A stretch of DNA of 64,000 nt from NCBI GenBank assembly GCA_902518965.1, contig CABYIQ010000005.1, positions 1 through 64,000 on the forward strand, written 5' to 3'. The DNA is from an uncultured SAR116 cluster alpha proteobacterium (lineage in GTDB: Bacteria; Pseudomonadota; Alphaproteobacteria; Puniceispirillales; Puniceispirillaceae). Each line of letters begins with the position of its first letter. Positions within the stretch are counted from its first letter, which is position 1. The position numbers and the translations under genes were made by a program. The notes beneath the pieces were generated by a model. It saw only the letters and a list, made by a program, of their open reading frames with translations. It had not been told where the DNA came from and ran no database searches. Shown one piece after another: positions 29,740 through 40,277 of the stretch.

Positions 29740-30795
29740 ATGTCAGAAAAACAAAAAAAAACGTCGGTCAACTCTGTCCAACAGTTCGGTTCATTGATTG
29801 ATGATGCCTTTCTGACGATAGATGGTGACCTAACAATCAAAGAAATCAATGGAGCTTGCATAAGGCTTTTGGGAGAGAACCTCATTGGGAGTTCGCTCAG
29901 TGATAAACTTATATATAATAATCTTGATACGGAGGTCGAAACATGTATCACCTCTGGTTCAATAATTGAATTCTCTACAACGCCTAAAATTAATCAATAC
30001 CGTCATATGATCGGACGTATTCTACCTCTATCAGATGGTAGACTGGCAGTTTTGCTCATGGATATGACTCTGCAACACAATATTGAAAAAATGAGACGAG
30101 ACTTTGTAGCAAACGTAAGCCATGAATTACGCTCACCTCTTACAAGTCTTCTCGGTTTTGTAGAAACAATGAGAAATAACCTAGAAATGGAGCAAAGTGT
30201 CAGAGAGAGCTTCCTTAAAATCATGGATGAGGAAGCTAACAGAATGTCACGATTAATTGACGACTTGCTCTCTCTGTCCCGTGTAGAAATTGAGGAACAT
30301 ATCGCGCCTTCTGGACAAGTATCAGTTAAAGAAGCAGTAAAATCAGCAATTGATGCCCTAGCCTACAGAGCAGACACCTCTAAGCATAAAATTGAGTTTA
30401 ATGATGTTCGGAAAAATACTGAGCAAACTTCTCAAATTAGGGGTGACTTAGATGAAATTATAGAGGTGTTTCACAATCTCTTGGATAACGCACTTAAATA
30501 CAGTTACCCATCCACAACAATCGATGTCTCTCTATCTGAAAACCAAACAGGTAATTTAGTATTAGCAATAAAAAATAATGGTGATGGAATTGACGAAAAG
30601 CATATTCCACGTCTGACCGAGAGGTTTTATCGTGTTGACAAAGGTAGGTCTCGACAAATGGGGGGAACCGGCCTCGGACTAGCGATTGTTAAACACATAA
30701 TCAATAAACATCGTGGCCAATTATTCATAAGAAGCAAACCGAAACACGAGACAGTTTTTGAGGTCCACCTTCCATATTTTTCTGATCCAAATTAG
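29740..30795 (+). CDS. Sensor histidine kinase (PhoR-like, PAS + HisKA + HATPase)
   Basis: VSHELRSPLTSLLGFVETM H-box; FHNLLDNALKYS N-box; GGTGLGLAIVKHI G-box. Confidence 0.9.
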   Translation: MSEKQKKTSVNSVQQFGSLIDDAFLTIDGDLTIKEINGACIRLLGENLIGSSLSDKLIYNNLDTEVETCITSGSIIEFSTTPKINQYRHMIGRILPLSDGRLAVLLMDMTLQHNIEKMRRDFVANVSHELRSPLTSLLGFVETMRNNLEMEQSVRESFLKIMDEEANRMSRLIDDLLSLSRVEIEEHIAPSGQVSVKEAVKSAIDALAYRADTSKHKIEFNDVRKNTEQTSQIRGDLDEIIEVFHNLLDNALKYSYPSTTIDVSLSENQTGNLVLAIKNNGDGIDEKHIPRLTERFYRVDKGRSRQMGGTGLGLAIVKHIINKHRGQLFIRSKPKHETVFEVHLPYFSDPN

Positions 30796-30870
30796 ATGTG
30801 TAAGGCTAGCATTTATTTCTTCCAAAACTTACTGTAGCCAGAAAGTAAATTTTAGTTTGGTGCGGAGGCG

Positions 30871-31257
30871 ATGATGAATGAACTTCTTGAGAAAGGCCTA
30901 AAGAAAAGACGGGCGACACTTGGTACTGATTACGTTGATAATACAATGGCCCATGCAGACAAGCTCAACCGCCCTTTTCAAGAAGCTATGACAGCTTGGT
31001 GCTGGGGGTTTGGTTGGGGCGATGATGTCATTGACGAAAAAACTCGGTCAATGATGAATCTGTCTATGATTGGGGCACTAGGCAAAATGACAGAATGGGA
31101 ATTGCACTGTAACGGTGCAATCCGCAATGGTTGTTCACTAGAAGAAATACGGGCCATTGTTCATGTTATTGGCATATATTGCGGGGTTCCGCAGGCATTA
31201 GAATGTATGCGTGTTGCCCGCAAGGTTCTGGATGAACATAACATGCTGGATGATTAG
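30871..31257 (+). CDS. Carboxymuconolactone decarboxylase family protein
   Basis: 128 aa; WGDDVIDEKTRSMMNLSMIGALGKMTEWELHCNGAIRNGCSLEEIRAIVHVIGIYCGVP. Confidence 0.88.
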   Translation: MMNELLEKGLKKRRATLGTDYVDNTMAHADKLNRPFQEAMTAWCWGFGWGDDVIDEKTRSMMNLSMIGALGKMTEWELHCNGAIRNGCSLEEIRAIVHVIGIYCGVPQALECMRVARKVLDEHNMLDD

Positions 31258-31330
31258 CAAACCCACTTTTTGAGGTTCGCTTCGCAAAGCGATTTAAATG
31301 GACAATATTTATCGTAGTCTCAGAAGTTCA

Positions 31331-32977
31331 TTAGTTGCGGGCTAGCAGGAGCACTTCTGCTCGACGCAAGGCTTCAGCCGTATCAGTATCTAAAAACAGG
31401 GTGGCGTCCTCAACGTCCATCTGGTTGATTATTGCCGGATGGTCAGACCAAATCTGCCGCCCGCCCTGATCGCCAGTCAAAGCTTGTAAGTCAGGAAAAA
31501 ACTGACGCCCCCATATAACAGGATGACCAACTTGACTTTCTCGATCTTTTAAACAAACCGGCAGGCTGATCATCTGTTCATGCTGAGGATTGCGCATATG
31601 ATGGTGATGCAAATTATTTAATAATGCAGCATTTAGAAGAGGCATATCGCCCAAAACCACCATGGCATCACTGACATTGTTATCCAGTGCCGCTATGCCT
31701 GCACTTACTGAACTAGCTTGACCGGAGCGAAAAGCTTCATTTTTTACAAACCGAACGGGCAGCCCCTCAAGGCACGCCGAAACGGCCTGTTCGTCATAAC
31801 CCAGCACCACCACAATATCCTTTAACCCCGCCTCAAGCACCGTATCCACAACATGCCGTATCACTGGTTTTCCTGCCACAACTGCTGTAAGTTTATTAAT
31901 TTTGCCCATACGGCGAGACTGACCAGCAGCCAGCACGACCGCACTCATTTGCGCCATTGGTGAAGCTGGCTTGACAGCCAAGTCACGCGGTAAAGGCCGT
32001 GAAGCAATTTCCATTAACAAACCACCTGCAGCCATATCAGCCAGCTCATCACGTGACAGCTCTATATCTGCAAGAAGCAGATGCAGCACCCAGTCAAACC
32101 CGTTTAGTTTTGGCGAACGGGCGCAGCCAGGCATACCAATTACCGGCAAGCTGCCAATGTGTCCGATTAGCAACATATTTCCTGGATCAACAGCCAGACC
32201 CAGCTGGTCAATCTGCCCACCAGCATCTTCAATAGCCATGGGCAGAATATCCTGACGATCAGCAATTGCACTGCACCCACACAGCAGAATAAGCTCAGCC
32301 CCCGCCGTACGAGCTGTCTGTATCTCAGCAGCAACATCAACGCTGTTATGGGCACAACGCTGCCTGCTAATTAGCTTACATCCTAGCTGGTGCAAGCGTG
32401 TCTCCGTTACCGCCTCTGTGGCGGCATAGACTTTGTCCTGCAACACATGATCCATGGTCTGTATCAGGCTGACCTGTCGGCCGCGTAAGGGATGAAAATT
32501 AAACGCTGTCCTGCCTGCCAGAACCTGCTCAAACTGATAACAGATCGCTTCAGACACAAAATAAGGAATGACTTTCAAAGTGGCGACCATCTGCCCTGTG
32601 CTCAGTAACTGATTATGCTGCACAAGGCTCAAAGTGAGAGATTCATCCACACTATTCAGAGCTTTGATTAGGTCACGATCATACCTAATGATGCCGGCTG
32701 CCTCAGTTTTAAAATTCACGCGGCCTGTGGCCGCGCTAGTGCGGACAAGCCCAGCCGAGAGCAATACACTAGCAAGTCGGTCTGCCACTTCATCCTCAGA
32801 CAAATCACCTTGATCCGGGGCCGCGCAAACCAATTGCTGAACTCCATGTTGAATAAAAGCATCCATTAAGGTTCTTGTCAGTTGGCTTCCCTTAGCAATC
32901 CGTTGACCAGCCAACCTATGGCTATGTGCTAGAATTAGACCCTCACAGTCATTAATGTCGAAGGCGCGAAACTGCAT
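31331..32977 (-). CDS. Molybdopterin-binding domain fused to MobA/MocA-like nucleotidyltransferase
   Basis: N-terminal MoCF-like region (ILLCGCSAIADRQDILPMAIEDAGG) and C-terminal VVLAAGQSRRMGKINKL...VVLGDMPLL NTP transferase. Confidence 0.85.
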   Translation of the reverse strand: MQFRAFDINDCEGLILAHSHRLAGQRIAKGSQLTRTLMDAFIQHGVQQLVCAAPDQGDLSEDEVADRLASVLLSAGLVRTSAATGRVNFKTEAAGIIRYDRDLIKALNSVDESLTLSLVQHNQLLSTGQMVATLKVIPYFVSEAICYQFEQVLAGRTAFNFHPLRGRQVSLIQTMDHVLQDKVYAATEAVTETRLHQLGCKLISRQRCAHNSVDVAAEIQTARTAGAELILLCGCSAIADRQDILPMAIEDAGGQIDQLGLAVDPGNMLLIGHIGSLPVIGMPGCARSPKLNGFDWVLHLLLADIELSRDELADMAAGGLLMEIASRPLPRDLAVKPASPMAQMSAVVLAAGQSRRMGKINKLTAVVAGKPVIRHVVDTVLEAGLKDIVVVLGYDEQAVSACLEGLPVRFVKNEAFRSGQASSVSAGIAALDNNVSDAMVVLGDMPLLNAALLNNLHHHHMRNPQHEQMISLPVCLKDRESQVGHPVIWGRQFFPDLQALTGDQGGRQIWSDHPAIINQMDVEDATLFLDTDTAEALRRAEVLLLARN

Positions 32978-34029
32978 TAGGTGCCTGCTGGCTGCTGAAT
33001 TTTATCTGAGCGGTTTGCACTTTCACGCCAGGCAGCAATCAGCTCAGCTAGGACAGATACAGCAATTTCAGCTGGTGTCTTCGCTCCAATCGGCAACCCG
33101 GCAGGCCCCTTAATTTTTGCCAGTGCTCTGTCTGTTGCACCTGCCTTACGCAAACGGTCAAGACGCTTTTCCTGCGTGCGTCTGCTACCCAAACATGACA
33201 GATAAAACAGCGGTTCATCAAGAATGCTTCTCAGGGCATCATCATCAATTTTTGGATCATGGGTCAGCGTCACAAGCGCAGTCGAGCTATCAACATGATG
33301 GTCAGCAAAATAATCAGATGGCCATACAAGTTGCAAGTCGATATCAGGGCTGAAACGCTGCTGGCTGGCAAACACTGAGCGCGGATCAATTACCACAACT
33401 TGAAACCCCGCCTGATTGGCCATCGATGAAAGATGCTGTGTAATATGCACAGCTCCAATTATAATCAGGCGAGGAGGCGGCACCTGAATGAAATAAAACA
33501 GACCTCTTTCCTCATCCAGCCAGGACTGCACCTGCTGAACATTCATAGCAGAATCCTCAATAGACGCTGCGTTTACATCAATTGAAAAGGCAACTTTCCG
33601 GCGATAGCCGATCATGTTTGCAACCTCCTGCAGCAGAGCAACAGGTAGCCCTGTTTCTGCCACAGGCAGAACCAGAACAGATATCTGACCGCCACAGGAC
33701 AAACCTACTTCCCACGCGGTCTCATCAGCCACACCAAAATCAAGACGCTGACCTTCACCAGACTGGATCGCCTCCAGACCAGCTTCGATGACCGCTCCTT
33801 CAATACAGCCGCCGGATACTGATCCAGCAATTTCCATATCGTGCCTGATGATCATCACAGACCCAATCTGACGCGGCGATGACCCCCATGTATGAATAAC
33901 AAAGGCGATGGCCAGCTGATGGCTATATTCTGCCCAGTCAGCTGCAAGACATAACAGCCTATGATCCTGCACCCTTATCGATTGGCCTTGTTCAGTCCGC
34001 ATTTCCGCTTTTGTTGTCTTATCTTGCAT
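32977..34029 (-). CDS. XdhC/CoxF-family molybdenum hydroxylase maturation protein
   Basis: AFVIHTWGSSPRQIGSVMIIRHDMEIAGSVSGGCIEGAV; C-terminal LSCLGSRRTQEKRLDRLR...IKGPAGLPIGAKTPAEIAVSVLAELIA. Confidence 0.9.
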   Translation of the reverse strand: MQDKTTKAEMRTEQGQSIRVQDHRLLCLAADWAEYSHQLAIAFVIHTWGSSPRQIGSVMIIRHDMEIAGSVSGGCIEGAVIEAGLEAIQSGEGQRLDFGVADETAWEVGLSCGGQISVLVLPVAETGLPVALLQEVANMIGYRRKVAFSIDVNAASIEDSAMNVQQVQSWLDEERGLFYFIQVPPPRLIIIGAVHITQHLSSMANQAGFQVVVIDPRSVFASQQRFSPDIDLQLVWPSDYFADHHVDSSTALVTLTHDPKIDDDALRSILDEPLFYLSCLGSRRTQEKRLDRLRKAGATDRALAKIKGPAGLPIGAKTPAEIAVSVLAELIAAWRESANRSDKIQQPAGT

Positions 34030-34050
34030 ATTTTTATCTGGTCCTGCAGC

Positions 34051-35319
34051 TCATCCTGGTTGCGCGGCGAACTGACGGGCCTGTTCCTGCCAGTCTAGCG
34101 TGCTACGTGCTGTAGTTACAGTGTTGATCGACTGGCCATGTGCAGACAAGATACCAACCAGTTGCGATAGAGCGCGAAGAGAATGAACAGGAACAAAACG
34201 GTCCACATGGGCCAGCATTGTCTGAACAGACCTGCTTTTTGGCGCAAACCCATCATAACGCAGTAAAGGGTTTAACCAGATCAGCTGAGTGCAGGATTTA
34301 TGCAACCTGTCCATCTGCACTTCTAGCTCACCATTTGTCTCGCGATCCAACCCATCTGTCATCAGTAGAACGACCGCCCCCTGACCCAATACGCGCCGAG
34401 CCCACTCCTGATTAAATTCAGCCAGTGATGAGCTTATCCTTGTTCCACCTGCCCAGTCAGGTGCAGCCAAGGCAACCGCTGCGACAGCATCGTCAACATC
34501 TCTGTTCTGCATCATGCGCGTTATATTTGTCAGCTGTGTACCGAACAAAAAACTGGAGACGCGCACTGGGCTTTGTTTCGTCAGCGCGTGCATGAAATGA
34601 AGCATCATTCGTGAATAACTCTCCATCGAACCTGAAATATCACATAAAACCACCACAGGCCTTGGCTGAGAGACAGGCTGTCGATAATGTGGCAGCAGCA
34701 GACCCCCATTTTGTGTGGCTGTGCGCAGAATCGATCTTAAATCACTACGCTGACCATTTGCCGCTGGTCGAAACCGACGAGCCGGGCGTGCGGGCAAACG
34801 ACAGATCAAATTAGCGACCGCCTTTTCAGCTTCTGCCCACTCAGCACTAGACATCATCTGAAAATCTTTTGTCTGAAAGGTCTCTTTTTCAGAGATCGTC
34901 TGCCGTGCATCAATCTGCAATTCAGTAATTTCAGATGCCTGCTTATCCTGTTCATCAGATTTGCCAAGAGCGTCTTCTAGGCGGCGAATCATATCCTTTT
35001 CTGCCTGCCCCCCTATAGATTTCATTTGTGGCAGCAGCATATTACGCATCTGTTCCATGAATTTTGGATTTCGCCAAAACAAATGAAAGGCCTGATCAAA
35101 CAAAACCCTGTCTTCAGGGCGATTGAGCAAGCTGACAGATAATGTGTAATAGAAATAAGCCTTATTGTGCAAGCCCACCAGCTGAACAGATCGAAGTGAG
35201 TCTAGCATTGCAGATGGCCCAACCTTCAGACCAACAGCTCGCAGCAAACGCACAAATAGCAGAATATTCTGATCGAGCTTGTGCATATCAGCATCTGTTC
35301 GGTCAGTTTGCACAGCCAT
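34051..35319 (-). CDS. coxE: VWA domain-containing protein, CoxE family
   Basis: MIDAS motif VVLCDISGSMESYSRMMLHFMHAL; adjacent to MoxR ATPase. Confidence 0.88.
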   Translation of the reverse strand: MAVQTDRTDADMHKLDQNILLFVRLLRAVGLKVGPSAMLDSLRSVQLVGLHNKAYFYYTLSVSLLNRPEDRVLFDQAFHLFWRNPKFMEQMRNMLLPQMKSIGGQAEKDMIRRLEDALGKSDEQDKQASEITELQIDARQTISEKETFQTKDFQMMSSAEWAEAEKAVANLICRLPARPARRFRPAANGQRSDLRSILRTATQNGGLLLPHYRQPVSQPRPVVVLCDISGSMESYSRMMLHFMHALTKQSPVRVSSFLFGTQLTNITRMMQNRDVDDAVAAVALAAPDWAGGTRISSSLAEFNQEWARRVLGQGAVVLLMTDGLDRETNGELEVQMDRLHKSCTQLIWLNPLLRYDGFAPKSRSVQTMLAHVDRFVPVHSLRALSQLVGILSAHGQSINTVTTARSTLDWQEQARQFAAQPG

Positions 35320-35321
35320 TT

Positions 35322-36227
35322 TCAGCGCGCCGCAATTGATGACGTTACTAGTTCAGCCTGAACCTCTGCGAGCAGACGCGCCGCTTCACTGCCTTGAATG
35401 CGAGCAATATCATCCTGATATTTCAACAGGACGCCCATTGTTGAATCAACCATCTGGGGGTCAAGAGCAACACAATTCAATTCAACAAGGGCTTGAGCCC
35501 AGTCAATTGTTTCCGCCACTCCTGGGGCTTTGAACAAATTCTGCTGACGTAATTTTTGGACAAAGCTGACCAACTGCGCCTTCAGATCTGCACCTGCATC
35601 AGGGGCCCTCCGGTTCAGGATGTCCAGCTCCTGTTGAAAATCAGGGTAATCCACCCAATGATAAAAGCAGCGTCTTTTCAACGCATCATGTACCTCACGG
35701 GTGCGATTTGAGGTGATGATCACAACGGGCGGTTCCTCAGCGGTCATCTGACCCAGTTCAGGAATAGTAATCTGCCAGTCTGACAACAATTCTAACAAAT
35801 AAGCTTCAAAAGCCTCATCGGTTCGGTCAAGTTCATCAATAAGAAGCACAGGAGCGATTCCAGAGGGAGGGCGAATCGCTTGAAGCAAAGGCCGGGCAAT
35901 CAGATAAGTTTCGGTGAAGAGTGTATTACCTTTATCAGCGATCTTTCCCGCCTGAATATCCACCATTTGGCGAGCATAATTCCATTCATACGCTGCAGCA
36001 TTAATGTCCAGCCCTTCATAGCATTGCAGACGGATTAGAGGCTTATTTAGCATTGCAGCAAGTGTTTTGGCGATTTGGGTCTTTCCCACACCTGCCTCAC
36101 CCTCTAGGAAAAGAGGCCGCTTCCGCGCAAGCGCGAGATATAAGGCCACAGCCAGCCCATCATGTGCCAAATAATCTAGGCCGACCAGTGCTGTTTGCAG
36201 CGCGTCCACGGACTGAAATTGTGACAT
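35322..36227 (-). CDS. coxD: MoxR-type AAA+ ATPase, CoxD family
   Basis: Walker A GEAGVGKTQIAKTL, Walker B VLLIDELDRTDE, ITSNRTREVHDALKRRC. Confidence 0.88.
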   Translation of the reverse strand: MSQFQSVDALQTALVGLDYLAHDGLAVALYLALARKRPLFLEGEAGVGKTQIAKTLAAMLNKPLIRLQCYEGLDINAAAYEWNYARQMVDIQAGKIADKGNTLFTETYLIARPLLQAIRPPSGIAPVLLIDELDRTDEAFEAYLLELLSDWQITIPELGQMTAEEPPVVIITSNRTREVHDALKRRCFYHWVDYPDFQQELDILNRRAPDAGADLKAQLVSFVQKLRQQNLFKAPGVAETIDWAQALVELNCVALDPQMVDSTMGVLLKYQDDIARIQGSEAARLLAEVQAELVTSSIAAR

Positions 36228-36427
36228 TAAACCCTCGCATCGGTTACCATCAACATGATGTCAATATGACCATTGGATTAAAGGCTGACAAGGCAAAGGC
36301 TAATTGTGGTGGAATTTCGCATGGTAATAGAATTATCAGAAAGCAGCCCCGCTTAGTAAAAAACTCTCCCTTTGCCCTTTACAATTCTTCAGTTTGATCT
36401 CACGCTTATCGATGCGAATTATTTCAA

Positions 36428-36913
36428 GTGTCTGGGAGGGCAACAATGGCTTTAGTTAAAATGACCGTTAACGGTCAAGCCGTCGAATATGATGTGCCAG
36501 ATAATACTTTGCTGGTTTCATTTATCAGAGAAACGCTGGAACTTACCGGAACCCATGTTGGCTGTGACACAAGCCAGTGTGGGGCATGCGTGGTGCATGT
36601 TGATGGACAGTCTGTAAAGGCCTGCACAATGCTAGCTGCACAAGCTGCCGGCTCTGAAATCACAACAATTGAGGGCATTGCTAACGGGGATGAGTTGCAC
36701 CCGATGCAAAAGGCCTTTCACGAAAATCACGGGCTGCAATGCGGCTATTGCACGCCAGGCATGGTGATGAGCGCCATTGAACTGGTTGAGAAAAATAAAG
36801 GGCTGACAGAACAGCAAATCCGCGAAGGTCTGGAAGGGAATATCTGTCGGTGTACTGGCTATCATAATATCGTAAAATCAGTTCAAGCAGCTGCACAGGA
36901 AATGGGAGGTTAA
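36428..36913 (+). CDS. coxS: Molybdenum hydroxylase 2Fe-2S small subunit, CoxS type
   Basis: [35 protein letters not shown]. Confidence 0.9.
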   Translation: MSGRATMALVKMTVNGQAVEYDVPDNTLLVSFIRETLELTGTHVGCDTSQCGACVVHVDGQSVKACTMLAAQAAGSEITTIEGIANGDELHPMQKAFHENHGLQCGYCTPGMVMSAIELVEKNKGLTEQQIREGLEGNICRCTGYHNIVKSVQAAAQEMGG

Positions 36914-36914
36914 T

Positions 36915-39299
36915 ATGCCTGAAGGTACTATGAACCAAGGAATTGGGGCGTCAGTCCGTAGAAAAGAAGATAAGAAGTTCATCACTGGCAAAGGCCGTTA
37001 CACAGATGACATAAATCGGAACGGACAGCTATATGCTTACTTCATCCGCTCAGATGTGGCGCATGCGAATATAAAGAACATCAATGTAAATGCAGCAGCA
37101 AAATGTGAAGGTGTCGTCGCCGTTTATACGGGAGAGGATATTGCAGCTGATGGAATTGGTGGGCCGATTTGTGGGTGGACACCAACAAATCGAGACGGCT
37201 CTGCCCCAAAAGAACCGCCTCACCCATTATTAGCTGTCGGTAAAGTGAGATATGTTGGCGACCATATTGCAGTTGTGATTGCGGAGAGCCTTGAAGCAGC
37301 GCAAGCCGCGAGCGAAAAAATCGTCATTGACCTTGATAATCTTCCTGCTGTTGTCGATCCAGCCACGGCAATCGGAAATACACAAATTCATGATGAAATG
37401 GATGATAATGTCTATTTTGACTGGGAATTAGGTGATGAGACAGCAACTGCAGATGCACTAGGCGGCGCAGATAAAGTGATAGAACTGACTGTCACGAATA
37501 ACCGCGTTATACCAAATGCAATTGAACCGCGCGCAGCAGTTGCTGAGTATGATGAAATCGAGGACCGATATACCCTATATACATCATCCCAGAACCCGCA
37601 TCTGACCCGTTTAGTTATGGCTGCTTTCATGATGCAAATTCCTGAGAGCAAACTTCATGTTGTTGCACCTGATGTTGGCGGCGGCTTTGGATCAAAAATT
37701 TATATCTATCCAGAGGAAGCTGTTTGCACATGGGCTGCAAAAAAGCTGAGGAAACCGGTTAAATGGACAGCAGATCGGACACAGGCATTTTTAGGGGACG
37801 CACATGGTCGCGACCACGTCAACAAAGTTAAGCTGGGCCTTGATAAAAACAACAAAATTGTAGGCTTACGCGTCGATACAATTGCTAACCTAGGTGCATA
37901 CCTATCTGCTTTTTCGATGGTTACCCCAACCTATCTGCACGGTACATTATTATCAGGCTGCTACGACATTCCAGCTATTTACACGAATGTTAAAGGGGTC
38001 TGCACAACCACAGTTAATGTAGATGCTTACAGAGGTGCTGGTCGTCCTGAAGCCACTTATTTGCTCGAACGGACGATGGATTATGCAGCAAGACAAATCG
38101 GGATGGATCCAGCTGAGTTCAGGCGGATTAATTTCATTCCGAAAGATGCTTTTCCCTACCAGACAGCTGTCGCTCTCCAATACGACATTGGCGATTACGA
38201 GCCCGCTCTTGATAAGGCTATGGAAATGATTGACTATGCCAACTTTGGGTCACGCCAAGCAGAGGCTGCGAAGCGCGGTAAATACCGCGGCATCGGTCTG
38301 TCGAGCTATATCGAAGCTTGTGGGATTGCGCCATCAGCTGTCGTCGGCACGCTAGGCGCTCGTGTTGGCCTCTATGAATCAGCTGTTGTTCGGGTTGACC
38401 CAACCGGCACAATTTCTGTGTTCACAGGCGCCCACAGCCATGGTCAAGGTCATGATACGACCTTTGCACAAATCGTTGCCGACAAACTTGGTGTGCCCAT
38501 CGACAGCATAGATATTGTGCATGGCGATACCGACAGAATTCCCTTCGGTATGGGCACTTATGGATCACGTTCTCTGGCTGTTGGTGGAACTGCTATTTCA
38601 AAGGCCGTTGATAAAGTCATTGAGAAAGGCAAAATCATTGCCGCACATATGATGGAAGCTGCCGAAACTGATCTTGAATTCAAAGATGGAAAATTCACAG
38701 TCGCAGGAACAGATAAGGAAAAGTCATTTGGCGAGATAGCACTTTCTGCTTATGTGCCGCACAATTTCCCTCATGATCGGTTGGAACCTGGCCTTGAAGA
38801 GACGGCCTTCTATGACCCACTAAACTTCACCTATCCAGCCGGCACCCATATATGCGAGGTCGAAATTGACCCAGCTACAGGTGTTGTCGATATAGTCGAT
38901 TGGGCCGCATGTGATGATTTTGGCAATCTCATCAATCCGATGATTGTTGAGGGTCAAGTACATGGTGGGATCGCGCAAGGAGTTGGGCAAGCTCTTCTAG
39001 AGAATGCTCACTATAATGAGGATGGACAACTGCTCACTGCATCATACATGGATTACTGCATGCCAAGAGCGGACAACCTTCCTTCACTCAAAATTGATTA
39101 CACAGTCACAGCCTGCACCCACAATGATTTAGGTGTTAAAGGTTGTGGAGAGGCAGGAGCAATTGCCTCACCACCGGCTGTAATCAATGCAATTGTGGAT
39201 GCTTTGTCTGTTGTGGGCGTAACTGACATGTCTATGCCAGCAACAACAGAAAAAATATGGCGAGCCATCAATGATGCAACCGCAAAGGCAGCCGAATAG
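36915..39299 (+). CDS. coxL: Molybdenum hydroxylase large subunit, form-II CoxL-like
   Basis: 794 aa; PDVGGGFGSKIYIYPEE, VDAYRGAGRPEATYLLER (form-II-type AYRGAGR), GVKGCGEAGAIASPPA. Confidence 0.88.
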   Translation: MPEGTMNQGIGASVRRKEDKKFITGKGRYTDDINRNGQLYAYFIRSDVAHANIKNINVNAAAKCEGVVAVYTGEDIAADGIGGPICGWTPTNRDGSAPKEPPHPLLAVGKVRYVGDHIAVVIAESLEAAQAASEKIVIDLDNLPAVVDPATAIGNTQIHDEMDDNVYFDWELGDETATADALGGADKVIELTVTNNRVIPNAIEPRAAVAEYDEIEDRYTLYTSSQNPHLTRLVMAAFMMQIPESKLHVVAPDVGGGFGSKIYIYPEEAVCTWAAKKLRKPVKWTADRTQAFLGDAHGRDHVNKVKLGLDKNNKIVGLRVDTIANLGAYLSAFSMVTPTYLHGTLLSGCYDIPAIYTNVKGVCTTTVNVDAYRGAGRPEATYLLERTMDYAARQIGMDPAEFRRINFIPKDAFPYQTAVALQYDIGDYEPALDKAMEMIDYANFGSRQAEAAKRGKYRGIGLSSYIEACGIAPSAVVGTLGARVGLYESAVVRVDPTGTISVFTGAHSHGQGHDTTFAQIVADKLGVPIDSIDIVHGDTDRIPFGMGTYGSRSLAVGGTAISKAVDKVIEKGKIIAAHMMEAAETDLEFKDGKFTVAGTDKEKSFGEIALSAYVPHNFPHDRLEPGLEETAFYDPLNFTYPAGTHICEVEIDPATGVVDIVDWAACDDFGNLINPMIVEGQVHGGIAQGVGQALLENAHYNEDGQLLTASYMDYCMPRADNLPSLKIDYTVTACTHNDLGVKGCGEAGAIASPPAVINAIVDALSVVGVTDMSMPATTEKIWRAINDATAKAAE

Positions 39300-39321
39300 A
39301 AGGGCTTCAGGGAGATAAAAC

Positions 39322-40113
39322 ATGTATGCAACAACTTATGCAAAAGCCAAAGATGTAGCTGACGCTGTAAGCCAACTTAAAGGTGCAGACGAAGGTAAGC
39401 TGCTGGCAGGGGGACAAACTCTAATCCCAACACTAAAGCAGCGTCTCGCTTCATCTGATTGTCTTATTGACTTGAGTGACGCCGGCTTGTCTGGGATCAG
39501 CGATGAGGGCGGCAGTATTCGCATTGGCGCCATGACCCGCCATGTTGAGGTAGAAACATCTGAGATGGTGAAAAAGGCGATACCAGCGCTGGCTGCTCTG
39601 GCAAGCGGCATCGGCGACCGTCAGGTACGCAATTGTGGAACCATCGGCGGATCTGTCGCCAACAATGATCCGTCAGCCTGTTACCCATCTGCGCTTTTGG
39701 CCTTGGGTGCAACTGTCCATACAGACAGAAGGGATATAGCGGCAGGTGACTATTTCACAGGGATGTTTGAAACTGCTTTGGATGAGGATGAGGTTATAAC
39801 AGCTGTCAGCTTTCCAAAACCAGAGGCTGCATCTTATGTAAAATTTCCAAACCCCGCTTCTCGTTATGCGATGGTCGGCGTTTTTGTTGCCAAGACAAGT
39901 AGCGGCGTTGCTGTGGCTGTCACTGGTGCGGGACAGGATGGTGTCTTCCGTCACGGCGGACTTGAAGCTGCGCTGAACAGCAGCTTTTCTGCTGAATCTA
40001 TTGATAGTGTAGCTGTCGATGACTCTGTGTTGATGAGCGATATGCATGCATCAGCAGATTATCGCGCTCATCTGATAACACAGATGACAAAGAGGGCAGT
40101 TGCAGCCTGCTGA
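39322..40113 (+). CDS. coxM: Molybdenum hydroxylase FAD-binding medium subunit, CoxM type
   Basis: LLAGGQTLIPTLKQRLA; RNCGTIGGSVANNDPSACYPSALLALGA. Confidence 0.9.
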   Translation: MYATTYAKAKDVADAVSQLKGADEGKLLAGGQTLIPTLKQRLASSDCLIDLSDAGLSGISDEGGSIRIGAMTRHVEVETSEMVKKAIPALAALASGIGDRQVRNCGTIGGSVANNDPSACYPSALLALGATVHTDRRDIAAGDYFTGMFETALDEDEVITAVSFPKPEAASYVKFPNPASRYAMVGVFVAKTSSGVAVAVTGAGQDGVFRHGGLEAALNSSFSAESIDSVAVDDSVLMSDMHASADYRAHLITQMTKRAVAAC

Positions 40114-40137
40114 ATTCAGACAGCAGAACATCAAAAT

Positions 40138-40171
40138 AATAGGCAGGATGGTATGCCGCCCTGCCTATTTT
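40138..40171 (+). terminator. Candidate intrinsic terminator after coxM
   Basis: AATAGGCAGG-(12 nt)-CCTGCCTATT perfect 10-bp stem followed by TT. Confidence 0.6.
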
Positions 40172-40277
40172 CATATTGGGGCTCAAAGCTGGATATCCCC
40201 ATTTACATGCAGCCTGAAAACCTTATATTTTTAGGCAAGGATTTTCTCCCACACACTACCTAAGAGCGCGTTTCCTC

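Noticed and set aside
31262-31300. Hairpin TCGCTT-CGCA-AAGCGA
   Set aside because: Stem of only about 6 bp with no clear T-tract; too weak to call a terminator.
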